Origin: Auanema rhodensis
Lineage: Eukaryota; Nematoda; Chromadorea; Rhabditida; Rhabditidae
DNA length: 64,000 nucleotides
Assembly: GCA_964057225.1 (NCBI GenBank)
Contig: OZ059897.1
Span: 4,650,001-4,714,000 of the forward strand
Reading direction: 5' to 3'
Of this stretch, positions 51,357 through 64,000 are shown piece by piece (the first letter of the stretch is position 1; the number at the start of each line of letters is the position of its first letter). A model generated the notes under the pieces. It did no database searches. It saw only the letters and a list, made by a program, of their open reading frames with translations, and was not told the origin of the DNA. Position numbers and translations under genes: made by a program.

Positions 51357-52760
51357 ACTCAACATTGCTTCCAAAAACATTTTGACAAAAATTTTCCCGA
51401 AAAATTTCTAAATAATTTCACAAAAAGTAGATGTTTTTAGATTCCTTTTTTCAAGGCGAAAACATTGGATAATGTTTTTCAACAAAAAAATCATTTCTTC
51501 AGGGTGAAAATCGAGAATATAAGTGTGAACCTATATCAGTTGATATCTCGGTGCATTTTTAAGCTAGCTCAAATCTGATAACGCAGATCGACGCAGCTTA
51601 AAAATCCGCATCGAATGCACTATACTACATTGAGAAACGCTCTATACAAAAATTAGTTATAATCGTTTGAAAAATAATGCATTAGTGTATGTTGAGTTCC
51701 CATGTACACTCAACATTGCTTCCAAAAACATTTTGACAAAAATTTTCCCGAAAAATTTCTAAATAATTTCACAAAAAGAAGATGTTTTTAGATTTCTTTT
51801 TTCAAGGCGAAGACGATGGACAATGTTTTTCAACGAAAAAATCTTTTCTTCAGGGTGAAAATCGAGGATATAAGTGTGAACATATATCAGTTGATATCTC
51901 GGTGCATTTTTAAGTTAACTCAAATCTGATAATACAGATCGACGCAGCTTAAAATTCCGCATCGAATGCACTATACTACATTGAGAAACGCTCTTTACAA
52001 AAAATAGTTATGATCGTTTGAAAAATAATGCATTAGTGTATGTTGAGTTCCCATGTACACTCAACATTGCTTCCAAAAACATTTTGACAAAAATATTCCC
52101 GAAAAATTTCTAAATAATTTGACAAAAAGTAGATGTTTTTAGATTCCTTTTTTCAAGGCGAAGACATTGGATAATGTTTTTCAACGAAAAAATCATTTCT
52201 TCAGGGTGAAAATCGAGAATATAAGTGTGAACCTATATCAGTTGATATCTCGGTGCATTTTTAAGCTAGCTCAAATCTGATAACACAGATCGACGCAGCT
52301 TAAAAATCCGCATCGAATGCACTATACTACATTGAGAAACGCTATTCACAAAAATCAGTTATGATCGTTTGAAAAATAATGCATTAGTGTATGTTGAGTT
52401 CCCATGTACACTCAACATTGCTTCCAAAAACATTTTGATAAAAATTTTCCCGAAAAATTTCTAAATAATTTCACAAAAAGTAGATGTTTTTAGATTCCTT
52501 TTTTCAAGACGAAGACGATGGACAATGTTTTTCAACGAAAAAATCATTTCTTCAGAGTGAAAATCGAGGATATAAGTGTGAACATATATCAGTTGATATC
52601 TCGGTGCATTTTTAAGCTAACTCAAATCTGATAACACAGATCAACGCAGCTTAAAAATCCGCATCGAATGCACTATACTACATTGAGAAACGCTCTATAC
52701 AAAAATTAGTTATTATCGTTTGAAAAATAATGCATTAGTGTATGTTGAGTTCCCATGTAC
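51357..52760 (-). repeat. P-T-P-Q segment shared with 37315-38718
   Basis: Same four unit kinds and private marks (AAGAAGATG with GATAATACAG, AAAAATATTCCC, GATAAAA) as 37315-38718, about 14.04 kb (40 units) away. GATAAAA is at 38395 and 52437. Confidence 0.8.
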
Positions 52761-55700
52761 ACTCAACATTGCTTCCAAAAACATTTTGACAAAAATTTTC
52801 CCGAAAAATTTCTAAATAATTTCACAAAAAGTAGATGTTTTTAGATTCCTTTTTTCAAGGCGAAGACGATGGACAATGTTATGCAACAAAAAAATCATTT
52901 CTTCAGGGTTAAAATCGAGGATATAAGTGTGAAAATATATCAGTTGATATCTCGGTGCATTTTTAAGCTAACTCAAATCTGATAACACAGATCGACGCAG
53001 CTTAAAAATCCGCATCGAATGCACTATACTACATTGAGAAACGCTATTCACAAAAATCAGTTATGATCGTTTGAAAAATAATGCATTAGTGTATGTTGAG
53101 TTCCCATGTACACTCAACATTGCTTCCAAAAACATTTTGACAAAAATTTTCCCGAAAAATTTCTAAATAATTTCACAAAAAGTAGATGTTTTTAGATTCC
53201 TTTTTTCAAGACGAAGACGATGGACAATGTTTTTCAACGAAAAAATCATTTCTTCAGGGTGAAAATCGAGGATATAAGTGTGAACATATATCAGTTGATA
53301 TCTCGGTGCATTTTTAAGCTAACTCAAATCTGATAACACAGATCAACGCAGCTTAAAAATCCGCATCGAATGCACTATACTACATTGAGAAACGCTCTAT
53401 ACAAAAATTAGTTATTATCGTTTGAAAAATAATGCATTAGTGTATGTTGAGTTCCCATGTACACTCAACATTGCTTCCAAAAACATTTTGACAAAAAATT
53501 TCCCGAAAAATTTCTAAATAATTTCACAAAAAGTAGATGTTTTTAGATTCCTTTTTTCAAGGCGAAGACGATGGACAATGTTATGCAACAAAAAAATCAT
53601 TTCTTCAGGGTTAAAATCGAGGATATAAGTGTGAAAATATATCAGTTGATATCTCGGTGCATTTTTAAGCTAATTCAAATCTGATAACACAGATCAACGC
53701 AGCTTAAAAATCCGCATCGAATGCACTATACTACATTGAGAAACGCTCTATACAAAAATTAGTTATGATCGTTTGAAAAATAATGCATTAGTGTATGTTG
53801 AGTTCCCATGTACACTCAACATTGCTTCCAAAAACATTTTGACAAAAATTTTCCCGAAAAATTTCTAAATAATTTGACAAAAAGTAGATGTTTTTAGATT
53901 TCTTTTTTCAAGACGAAGACATTGGACAATGTTTTTCAACGAAAAAATCATTTCTTCAGGGTGAAAATCGAGGATATAAGTGTGAAACTATATCAGTTGA
54001 TATCTCGGTGCATTTTTAAGCTAACTCAAATCTGATAACACAGATCGACGCAGCTTAAAAATTCGCATCGAATGCACTATACTACATTGAGAAACGCTCT
54101 ATACAAAAATAAGTTATGATCGTTTGAAAAATAATGCATTAGTGTATGTTGAGTTCCCATGTACACTCAACATTGCTTCCAAAAACATTTTGACAAAAAT
54201 TTTCCCGAAAAATTTCTAAATAGTTTCACAAAAAGTAGATGTTTTTAGATTCCTTTTTTCAAGGCGAAGACATTGGATAATGTTTTTCAACGAAAAAATC
54301 ATTTCTTCAGGGTGAAAATCGAGAATATAAGTGTGAACCTATATCAGTTGATATCTCGGTGCATTTTTAAGCTAGCTCAAATCTGATAACACAGATCGAC
54401 GCAGCTTAAAAATCCGCATCGAATGCTTTATACTACATTGAGAAACGCTATTCACAAAAATCAGTTATGATCGTTTGAAAAATAATGCATTAGTGTATGT
54501 TGAGTTCCCATGTACACTCAACATTGCTTCCAAAAACATTTTGACAAAAATTTTCCCGAAAAATTTCTAAATAATTTCACAAAAAGTAGATGTTTTTAGA
54601 TTCCTTTTTTCAAGGCGAAGACGATGGACAATGTTATGCAACAAAAAAATCATTTCTTCAGGGTTAAAATCGAGGATATAAGTGTGAAAATATATCAGTT
54701 GATATCTCGGTGCATTTTTAAGCTAACTCAAATCTGATAACACAGATCGACGCAGCTTAAAAATCCGCATCGAATGCACTATACTACATTGAGAAACGCT
54801 CTATACAAAAATTAGTTATTATCGTTTGAAAAATAATGCATTAGTGTATGTTGAGTTCCCATGTACACTCAACATTGCTTCCAAAAACATTTTGACAAAA
54901 ATTTTCCCGAAAAATTTCTAAATAATTTCACAAAAAGTAGATGTTTTTAGATTCCTTTTTTCAAGGCGAAGACGATGGACAATGTTATGCAACAAAAAAA
55001 TCATTTCTTCAGGGTTAAAATCGAGGATATAAGTGTGAAAATATATCAGTTGATATCTCGGTGCATTTTTAAGCTAATTCAAATCTGATAACACAGATCA
55101 ACGCAGCTTAAAAATCCGCATCGAATGCACTATACTACATTGAGAAACGCTCTATACAAAAATTAGTTATGATCGTTTGAAAAATAATGCATTAGTGTAT
55201 GTTGAGTTCCCATGTACACTCAACATTGCTTCCAAAAACATTTTGACAAAAATTTTCCCGAAAAATTTCTAAATAATTTGACAAAAAGTAGATGTTTTTA
55301 GATTTCTTTTTTCAAGACGAAGACATTGGACAATGTTTTTCAACGAAAAAATCATTTCTTCAGGGTGAAAATCGAGGATATAAGTGTGAAACTATATCAG
55401 TTGATATCTCGGTGCATTTTTAAGCTAACTCAAATCTGATAACACAGATCGACGCAGCTTAAAAATTCGCATCGAATGCACTATACTACATTGAGAAACG
55501 CTCTATACAAAAATAAGTTATGATCGTTTGAAAAATAATGCATTAGTGTATGTTGAGTTCCCATGTACACTCAACATTGCTTCCAAAAACATTTTGACAA
55601 AAATTTTCCCGAAAAATTTCTAAATAATTTCACAAAAAGTAGATGTTTTTAGATTCCTTTTTTCAAGACGAAGACGATGGACAATGTTTTTCAACGAAAA

Positions 55701-56621
55701 AATCATTTCTTCAGAGTGAAAATCGAGGATATAAGTGTGAACATATATCAGTTGATATCTCGGTGCATTTTTAAGCTAACTCAAATCTGATAACACAGAT
55801 CAACGCAGCTTAAAAATCCGCATCGAATGCACTATACTACATTGAGAAACGCTCTATACAAAAATTAGTTATTATCGTTTGAAAAATAATGCATTAGTGT
55901 ATGTTGAGTTCCCATGTACACTCAACATTGCTTCCAAAAACATTTTGACAAAAATTTTCCCGAAAAATTTCTAAATAATTTCACAAAAAGTAGATGTTTT
56001 TAGATTTCTTTTTTCAAGACGAAGACATTGGACAATGTTTTTCAACGAAAAAATCATTTCTTCAGGGTGAAAATCGAGGATATAAGTGTGAAACTATATC
56101 AGTTGATATCTCGGTGCATTTTTAAGCTAACTCAAATCTGATAACACAGATCGACGCAGCTTAAAAATTCGCATCGAATGCACTATACTACATTGAGAAA
56201 CGCTCTATACAAAAATAAGTTATGATCGTTTGAAAAATAATGCATTAGTGTATGTTGAGTTCCCATGTACACTCAACATTGCTTCCAAAAACATTTTGAC
56301 AAAAATTTTCCCGAAAAATTTCTAAATAATTTCACAAAAAGTAGATGTTTTTAGATTGCTTTTTTCAAGACGAAGACGATGGACAATGTTTTTCAACGAA
56401 AAAATCATTTCTTCAGAGTGAAAATCGAGGATATAAGTGTGAACATATATCAGTTGATATCTCGGTGCATTTTTAAGCTAACTCAAATCTGATAACACAG
56501 ATCAACGCAGCTTAAAAATCCGCATCGAATGCACTATACTACATTGAGAAACGCTCTATACAAAAATTAGTTATTATCGTTTGAAAAATAATGCATTAGT
56601 GTATGTTGAGTTCCCATGTAC
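52761..56621 (-). repeat. Mixed R, Q, S, P units
   Basis: Order R Q R S P R R S Q S Q. The R-S-P-R part (53463-54866) matches the 11-unit HOR register; AATGCTTTATAC is at 54426, 5266 bp after 49160. Units 55218-56621 form an S-Q pair repeated twice (702 bp). Private change: AGATTGCTTTTTTC in 56271. Confidence 0.75.
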
Positions 56622-58376
56622 ACTCAACATTGCTTCCAAAAACATTTTGACAAAAATTTTCCCGAAAAATTTCTAAATAATTTCACAAAAAGTAGATGTT
56701 TTTAGATTCCTTTTTTCAAGGCGAAGACGATGGACAATGTTATGCAACAAAAAAATCATTTCTTCAGGGTTAAAATCGAGGATATAAGTGTGAAAATATA
56801 TCAGTTGATATCTCGGTGCATTTTTAAGCTAATTCAAATCTGATAACACAGATCAACGCAGCTTAAAAATCCGCATCGAATGCACTATACTACATTGAGA
56901 AACGCTCTATACAAAAATTAGTTATGATCGTTTGAAAAATAATGCATTAGTGTATGTTGAGTTCCCATGTACACTCAACATTGCTTCCAAAAACATTTTG
57001 ACAAAAATTTTCCCGAAAAATTTCTAAATAATTTGACAAAAAGTAGATGTTTTTAGATTCCTTTTTTCAAGACGAAGACATTGGACAATGTTTTTCAACG
57101 AAAAAATCATTTCTTCAGGGTGAAAATCGAGGATATAAGTGTGAAACTATATCAGTTGATATCTCGGTGCATTTTTAAGCTAACTCAAATCTGATAACAC
57201 AGATCGACGCAGCTTAAAAATTCGCATCGAATGCACTATACTACATTGAGAAACGCTCTATACAAAAATAAGTTATGATCGTTTGAAAAATAATGCATTA
57301 GTGTATGTTGAGTTCCCATGTACACTCAACATTGCTTCCAAAAACATTTTGACAAAAATTTTCCCGAAACATTTCTAAATAATTTCACAAAAAGTAGATG
57401 TTTTTGAATTCCTTTTTTCAAGGCGAAGACATTGGACAATGTTTTTCAACGAAAAAATCATTTCTTCAAGGTGAAAATCGAGGATATAAGTGTGAACATA
57501 TATCAGTTGATATCTCGGTGCATTTTTAAGCTAACTCAAATCTGATAACACAGATCGACGCAGCTTAAAAATCCGCATCGAATGCACTATACTACATTGA
57601 GAAACGCTCTATACAAAAATTAGTTATGATCGTTTGAAAAATAATGCATTAGTGTATGTTGAGTTCCCATGTACACTCAACATTGCTTCCAAAAACATTT
57701 TGACAAAAATTTTCCCGAAAAATTTCTAAATAATTTCACAAAAAGTAGATGTTTTTAGATTTCTTTTATCAAGACGAAGACGATGGACAATGGTTTTCAA
57801 CGAAAAAATCATTTCTTCAGGGTTAAAATCGAGGATATAAGTGTGAAACTATATCAGTTGATATCTCGGTGCATTTTTAAGCTAACTCAAATCTGATAAC
57901 ACAGATCAACGCAGCTTAAAAATTCGCATCGAATGCACTATACTACATTGAGAAACGCTCTATACAAAAATTAGTTATTATCGTTTGAAAAATAATGCAT
58001 TAGTGTATGCTGAGTTCCCATGTACACTCAACATTGCTTCCAAAAACATTTTGACAAAAATTTTCCCGAAAAATTTCTAAATAATTTCACAAAAAGTAAA
58101 TGTTTTTAGATTTCTTTTTTCAAGGCGAAGACATTGGACAATGTTTTTCAACGAAAAAATCATTTCTTCAGGGTGAAAATCGAGGATATAAGTGTGAACA
58201 TATATCAGTTGATATCTCGGTGCATTTTTAAGCTAACTCAAATCTGATAACACAGATCAACGCAGCTTAAAAATCCGCATCGAATGCACTATACTACATT
58301 GAGAAACGCTCTATACAAAAATTAGTTATTATCGTTTGAAAAATAATGCATTAGTGTATGTTGAGTTCCCATGTAC
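56622..58376 (-). repeat. 5-unit segment R-S-N1-N2-N3, copy 1
   Basis: N1 (57324) has CGAAACATTTC, TTTTTGAATTCC and TTCAAGGTG. N2 (57675) has CTTTTATCAAGACG, GGACAATGGTTTTC and AGGGTTAAAATC. N3 (58026) has AAAAGTAAATG. All recur 2808 bp (8 units) later; CGAAAC marks are at 57370 and 60178. Confidence 0.84.
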
Positions 58377-59429
58377 ACTCAACATTGCTTCCAAAAACAT
58401 TTTGACAAAAATTTTCCCGAAAAATTTCTAAATAATTTCACAAAAAGTAGATGTTTTTAGATTTCTTTTTTCAAAGCGAAGACATTGGACAATGTTTTTC
58501 AACGAAAAAATCATTTCTTCAGGGTGAAAATCGAGGATATAAGTGTGAACATATATCAGTTGATATCTCGGTGCATTTTTAAGCTAACTCAAATCTGATA
58601 ACACAGATCAACGCAGCTTAAAAATCCGCATCGAATGCACTATACTACATTGAGAAACGCTCTATACAAAAATTAGTTATTATCGTTTGAAAAATAATGC
58701 ATTAGTGTATGCTGAGTTCCCATGTACACTCAACATTGCTTCCAAAAACATTTTGACAAAAATTTTCCCGAAAAATTTCTAAATAGTTTCACAAAAAGTA
58801 GATGTTTTTAGATTCCTTTTTTCAAGGCGAAGACATTGGATAATGTTTTTCAACGAAAAAATCATTTCTTCAGGGTGAAAATCGAGAATATAAGTGTGAA
58901 CCTATATCAGTTGATATCTCGGTGCATTTTTAAGCTAGCTCAAATCTGATAACACAGATCGACGCAGCTTAAAAATCCGCATCGAATGCACTATACTACA
59001 TTGAGAAACGCTCTTTACAAAAATTAGTTATGATCGTTTGAAAAATAATGCATTAGTGTATGTTGAGTTCCCATGTACACTCAACATTGCTTCCAAAAAC
59101 ATTTTGACAAAAATTTTCCCGAAAAATTTCTAAATAATTTCACAAAAAGTAGATGTTTTTAGATTTCTTTTATCAAGACGAAGACGATGGACAATGGTTT
59201 TCAACGAAAAAATCATTTCTTCAGGGTTAAAATCGAGGATATAAGTGTGAAACTATATCAGTTGATATCTCGGTGCATTTTTAAGCTAACTCAAATCTGA
59301 TAACACAGATCAACGCAGCTTAAAAATTCGCATCGAATGCACTATACTACATTGAGAAACGCTATTTACAAAAATCAGTTATGATCGTTTGAAAAATAAT
59401 GCATTAGTGTATGTTGAGTTCCCATGTAC
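58377..59429 (-). repeat. Three intervening units
   Basis: N3-like unit with TTTTTTCAAAGCG (58377), a P unit ending CTCTTTACAAAAATTAG (58728) and an N2 unit ending CTATTTACAAAAATCAG (59079). They combine marks of several subfamilies. Confidence 0.7.
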
Positions 59430-61184
59430 ACTCAACATTGCTTCCAAAAACATTTTGACAAAAATTTTCCCGAAAAATTTCTAAATAATTTCACAAAAAG
59501 TAGATGTTTTTAGATTCCTTTTTTCAAGGCGAAGACGATGGACAATGTTATGCAACAAAAAAATCATTTCTTCAGGGTTAAAATCGAGGATATAAGTGTG
59601 AAAATATATCAGTTGATATCTCGGTGCATTTTTAAGCTAATTCAAATCTGATAACACAGATCAACGCAGCTTAAAAATCCGCATCGAATGCACTATACTA
59701 CATTGAGAAACGCTCTATACAAAAATTAGTTATGATCGTTTGAAAAATAATGCATTAGTGTATGTTGAGTTCCCATGTACACTCAACATTGCTTCCAAAA
59801 ACATTTTGACAAAAATTTTCCCGAAAAATTTCTAAATAATTTGACAAAAAGTAGATGTTTTTAGATTCCTTTTTTCAAGACGAAGACATTGGACAATGTT
59901 TTTCAACGAAAAAATCATTTCTTCAGGGTGAAAATCGAGGATATAAGTGTGAAACTATATCAGTTGATATCTCGGTGCATTTTTAAGCTAACTCAAATCT
60001 GATAACACAGATCGACGCAGCTTAAAAATTCGCATCGAATGCACTATACTACATTGAGAAACGCTCTATACAAAAATAAGTTATGATCGTTTGAAAAATA
60101 ATGCATTAGTGTATGTTGAGTTCCCATGTACACTCAACATTGCTTCCAAAAACATTTTGACAAAAATTTTCCCGAAACATTTCTAAATAATTTCACAAAA
60201 AGTAGATGTTTTTGAATTCCTTTTTTCAAGGCGAAGACATTGGACAATGTTTTTCAACGAAAAAATCATTTCTTCAAGGTGAAAATCGAGGATATAAGTG
60301 TGAACATATATCAGTTGATATCTCGGTGCATTTTTAAGCTAACTCAAATCTGATAACACAGATCGACGCAGCTTAAAAATCCGCATCGAATGCACTATAC
60401 TACATTGAGAAACGCTCTATACAAAAATTAGTTATGATCGTTTGAAAAATAATGCATTAGTGTATGTTGAGTTCCCATGTACACTCAACATTGCTTCCAA
60501 AAACATTTTGACAAAAATTTTCCCGAAAAATTTCTAAATAATTTCACAAAAAGTAGATGTTTTTAGATTTCTTTTATCAAGACGAAGACGATGGACAATG
60601 GTTTTCAACGAAAAAATCATTTCTTCAGGGTTAAAATCGAGGATATAAGTGTGAAACTATATCAGTTGATATCTCGGTGCATTTTTAAGCTAACTCAAAT
60701 CTGATAACACAGATCAACGCAGCTTAAAAATTCGCATCGAATGCACTATACTACATTGAGACACGCTCTATACAAAAATTAGTTATTATCGTTTGAAAAA
60801 TAATGCATTAGTGTATGCTGAGTTCCCATGTACACTCAACATTGCTTCCAAAAACATTTTGACAAAAATTTTCCCGAAAAATTTCTAAATAATTTCACAA
60901 AAAGTAAATGTTTTTAGATTTCTTTTTTCAAGGCGAAGACATTGGACAATGTTTTTCAACGAAAAAATCATTTCTTCAGGGTGAAAATCGAGGATATAAG
61001 TGTGAACATATATCAGTTGATATCTCGGTGCATTTTTAAGCTAACTCAAATCTGATAACACAGATCAACGCAGCTTAAAAATCCGCATCGAATGCACTAT
61101 ACTACATTGAGAAACGCTCTATACAAAAATTAGTTATTATCGTTTGAAAAATAATGCATTAGTGTATGTTGAGTTCCCATGTAC
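59430..61184 (-). repeat. R-S-N1-N2-N3 segment, copy 2
   Basis: Matches 56622-58376 at a 2808-bp offset. Its N2 unit adds the private change TTGAGACACGC (60758), shared only with the next N2 unit. Confidence 0.84.
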
Positions 61185-62588
61185 ACTCAACATTGCTTCC
61201 AAAAACATTTTGATAAAAATTTTCCCGAAAAATTTCTAAATAATTTCACAAAAAGTAGATGTTTTTAGATTCCTTTTTTCAAGACGAAGACGATGGACAA
61301 TGTTTTTCAACGAAAAAATCATTTCTTCAGAGTGAAAATCGAGGATATAAGTGTGAACATATATCAGTTGATATCTCGGTGCATTTTTAAGCTAACTCAA
61401 ATCTGATAACACAGATCAACGCAGCTTAAAAATCCGCATCGAATGCACTATACTACATTGAGAAACGCTCTATACAAAAATTAGTTATGATCGTTTGAAA
61501 AATAATGCATTAGTGTATGTTGAGTTCCCATGTACACTCAACATTGCTTCCAAAAACATTTTGACAAAAATTTTCCCGAAAAATTTCTAAATAATTTCAC
61601 AAAAAGTAGATGTTTTTAGATTTCTTTTATCAAGACGAAGACGATGGACAATGGTTTTCAACGAAAAAATCATTTCTTCAGGGTTAAAATCGAGGATATA
61701 AGTGTGAAACTATATCAGTTGATATCTCGGTGCATTTTTAAGCTAACTCAAATCTGATAACACAGATCAACGCAGCTTAAAAATTCGCATCGAATGCACT
61801 ATACTACATTGAGACACGCTCTATACAAAAATTAGTTATTATCGTTTGAAAAATAATGCATTAGTGTATGCTGAGTTCCCATGTACACTCAACATTGCTT
61901 CCAAAAACATTTTGACAAAAATTTTCCCGAAAAATTTCTAAATAATTTCACAAAAAGTAAATGTTTTTAGATTTCTTTTTTCAAGGCGAAGACATTGGAC
62001 AATGTTTTTCAACGAAAAAATCATTTCTTCAGGGTGAAAATCGAGGATATAAGTGTGAACATATATCAGTTGATATCTCGGTGCATTTTTAAGCTAACTC
62101 AAATCTGATAACACAGATCAACGCAGCTTAAAAATCCGCATCGAATGCACTATACTACATTGAGAAACGCTCTATACAAAAATTAGTTATTATCGTTTGA
62201 AAAATAATGCATTAGTGTATGTTGAGTTCCCATGTACACTCAACATTGCTTCCAAAAACATTTTGATAAAAATTTTCCCGAAAAATTTCTAAATAATTTC
62301 ACAAAAAGTAGATGTTTTTAGATTCCTTTTTTCAAGACGAAGACGATGGACAATGTTTTTCAACGAAAAAATCATTTCTTCAGAGTGAAAATCGAGGATA
62401 TAAGTGTGAACATATATCAGTTGATATCTCGGTGCATTTTTAAGCTAACTCAAATCTGATAACACAGATCAACGCAGCTTAAAAATCCGCATCGAATGCA
62501 CTATACTACATTGAGAAACGCTCTATACAAAAATTAGTTATTATCGTTTGAAAAATAATGCATTAGTGTATGTTGAGTTCCCATGTAC
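60483..62588 (-). repeat. 3-unit HOR N2-N3-Q, two copies (1053 bp each)
   Basis: Copies 60483-61535 and 61536-62588. GACACGCTC occurs at 60760 and 61813, 1053 bp apart, and GATAAAAATT in the Q unit recurs with the same spacing. It overlaps the end of the previous segment, so the trimer was duplicated after the 8-unit duplication. Confidence 0.85.
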
Positions 62589-64000
62589 ACTCAACATTGC
62601 TTCCAAAAACATTTTGACAAAAATTTTCCCGAAAAATTTCTAAATAATTTCACAAAAAGTAGATGTTTTTAGATTCCTTTTTTCAAGGCGAAGACGATGG
62701 ACAATGTTATGCAACAAAAAAATCATTTCTTCAGGGTTAAAATCGAGGATATAAGTGTGAAAATATATCAGTTGATAACTCGGTGCATTTTTAAGCTAAC
62801 TCAAATCTGATAACACAGATCGACGCAGCTTAAAAATCCGCATCGAATGCACTATACTACATTGAGAAACGCTATTCACAAAAATCAGTTATGATCGTTT
62901 GAAAAATAATGCATTAGTGTATGTTGAGTTCCCATGTACACTCAACATTGCTTCCAAAAACATTTTGACAAAAATTTTCCCGAAAAATTTCTAAATAATT
63001 TCACAAAAAGTAGATGTTTTTAGATTCCTTTTTTCAAGACGAAGACGATGGACAATGTTTTTCAACGAAAAAATCATTTCTTCAGGGTGAAAATCGAGGA
63101 TATAAGTGTGAACATATATCAGTTGATATCTCGGTGCATTTTTAAGCTAACTCAAATCTGATAACACAGATCAACGCAGCTTAAAAATCCGCATCGAATG
63201 CACTATACTACATTGAGAAACGCTCTATACAAAAATTAGTTATTATCGTTTGAAAAATAATGCATTAGTGTATGTTGAGTTCCCATGTACACTCAACATT
63301 GCTTCCAAAAACATTTTGACAAAAAATTTCCCGAAAAATTTCTAAATAATTTCACAAAAAGTAGATGTTTTTAGATTCCTTTTTTCAAGGCGAAGACGAT
63401 GGACAATGTTATGCAACAAAAAAATCATTTCTTCAGGGTTAAAATCGAGGATATAAGTGTGAAAATATATCAGTTGATATCTCGGTGCATTTTTAAGCTA
63501 ATTCAAATCTGATAACACAGATCAACGCAGCTTAAAAATCCGCATCGAATGCACTATACTACATTGAGAAACGCTCTATACAAAAATTAGTTATGATCGT
63601 TTGAAAAATAATGCATTAGTGTATGTTGAGTTCCCATGTACACTCAACATTGCTTCCAAAAACATTTTGACAAAAATTTTCCCGAAAAATTTCTAAATAA
63701 TTTGACAAAAAGTAGATGTTTTTAGATTTCTTTTTTCAAGACGAAGACATTGGACAATGTTTTTCAACGAAAAAATCATTTCTTCAGGGTGAAAATCGAG
63801 GATATAAGTGTGAAACTATATCAGTTGATATCTCGGTGCATTTTTAAGCTAACTCAAATCTGATAACACAGATCGACGCAGCTTAAAAATTCGCATCGAA
63901 TGCACTATACTACATTGAGAAACGCTCTATACAAAAATAAGTTATGATCGTTTGAAAAATAATGCATTAGTGTATGTTGAGTTCCCATGTACACTCAACA
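62589..64000 (-). repeat. R-Q-R-S units at the right edge
   Basis: Unit 62589 (R) has the private GTTGATAACTCGG. Then Q (62940), R with ACAAAAAATTTCCC (63291) and S (63642), the order also seen at 53112-54164. The next unit starts at 63993 and is cut by the window edge. Confidence 0.78.

Larger units (their letters stand above)
33804..64000 (-). repeat. 351-bp satellite array, minus-oriented half
   Basis: The same unit in reverse complement. The anchor ACTCAACATTGC begins at 33805, 34156, 34507 and so on to 63993. That is 86 units over 30188 bp, i.e. 86 x 351 plus two 1-bp insertions (in units 44686 and 49601). No unit here reverts to plus orientation. Variant composition differs from the plus half, with subfamilies called P, Q, R, S, T, U and N. 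The array runs off the right edge. Confidence 0.98.

Noticed and set aside
1-64000. CRISPR array
   Set aside because: There are no short repeats with unique spacers; the whole 351-bp period is repeated, and unit variation is by substitution.
1-64000. Telomere repeats, rDNA, tRNA or histone clusters
   Set aside because: No such motifs seen; every stretch read belongs to the 351-bp unit.
1-64000. Named satellite family or species
   Set aside because: The size resembles some insect satellites, but I cannot match the sequence from memory, so no name is given.

Overview
The window is satellite DNA from end to end. I find no gene, RNA gene, transposon, CRISPR array or single-copy sequence. A unit of almost exactly 351 bp (about 32-33% GC, counted on the first unit) is repeated about 182 times: 96 unit starts plus a 171-bp fragment on the + strand (1-33803), then 86 whole units on the - strand (33804-64000). 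Both window edges lie inside the array. Tandem repetition on this scale, with higher-order repeats (HORs) and an internal orientation switch, indicates eukaryotic constitutive heterochromatin, most likely centromeric or pericentromeric. The unit length falls in the size class known for some insect satellites, for example beetles, but I do not recognise this sequence and cannot name the organism.

Plus half. The first 46 units (1-16146) sum to exactly 46 x 351. They fall into subfamilies with linked diagnostic variants, called here X, Y and Z, plus chimeras that switch subfamily inside a unit. These are arranged in HORs: a 5-unit HOR of 1755 bp (2809-8073), 3-unit HORs of 1053 bp (11233-13338 and 32229-33803), a 2-unit alternation (21835-23589) and a 1054-bp cassette called b-c-d (23590-29561). 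Length changes are few: a 13-bp deletion, a 41-bp partial duplication in two adjacent units, a 141-bp deletion and a recurrent +1 T-tract class.

Junction. At 33803 the array flips from + to - in one base, with 1 bp shared between the two sides. The break interrupts the second copy of a 3-unit HOR. The two arms are not mirror images at the level of unit variants, so this is not a simple fold-back copy.

Minus half. Different variants predominate here, called P, Q, R, S, T, U and N. The clearest structure is an 11-unit HOR of 3861 bp (39070-42930), followed by the same order expanded to 14 units (42931-47845) and a rearranged partial third copy. Shorter duplications fill 34507-38718 and 56622-62588.

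Each unit carries three dyad (inverted-repeat) elements: a nested hairpin near unit positions 107-157, an AT-rich hairpin near 305-323, and a 9-bp dyad across the unit boundary. With no coding content, these dyads, the constant unit length and the orientation switch are the candidate functional features. Unit positions quoted below count from the GAGTGTAC start used for + units.
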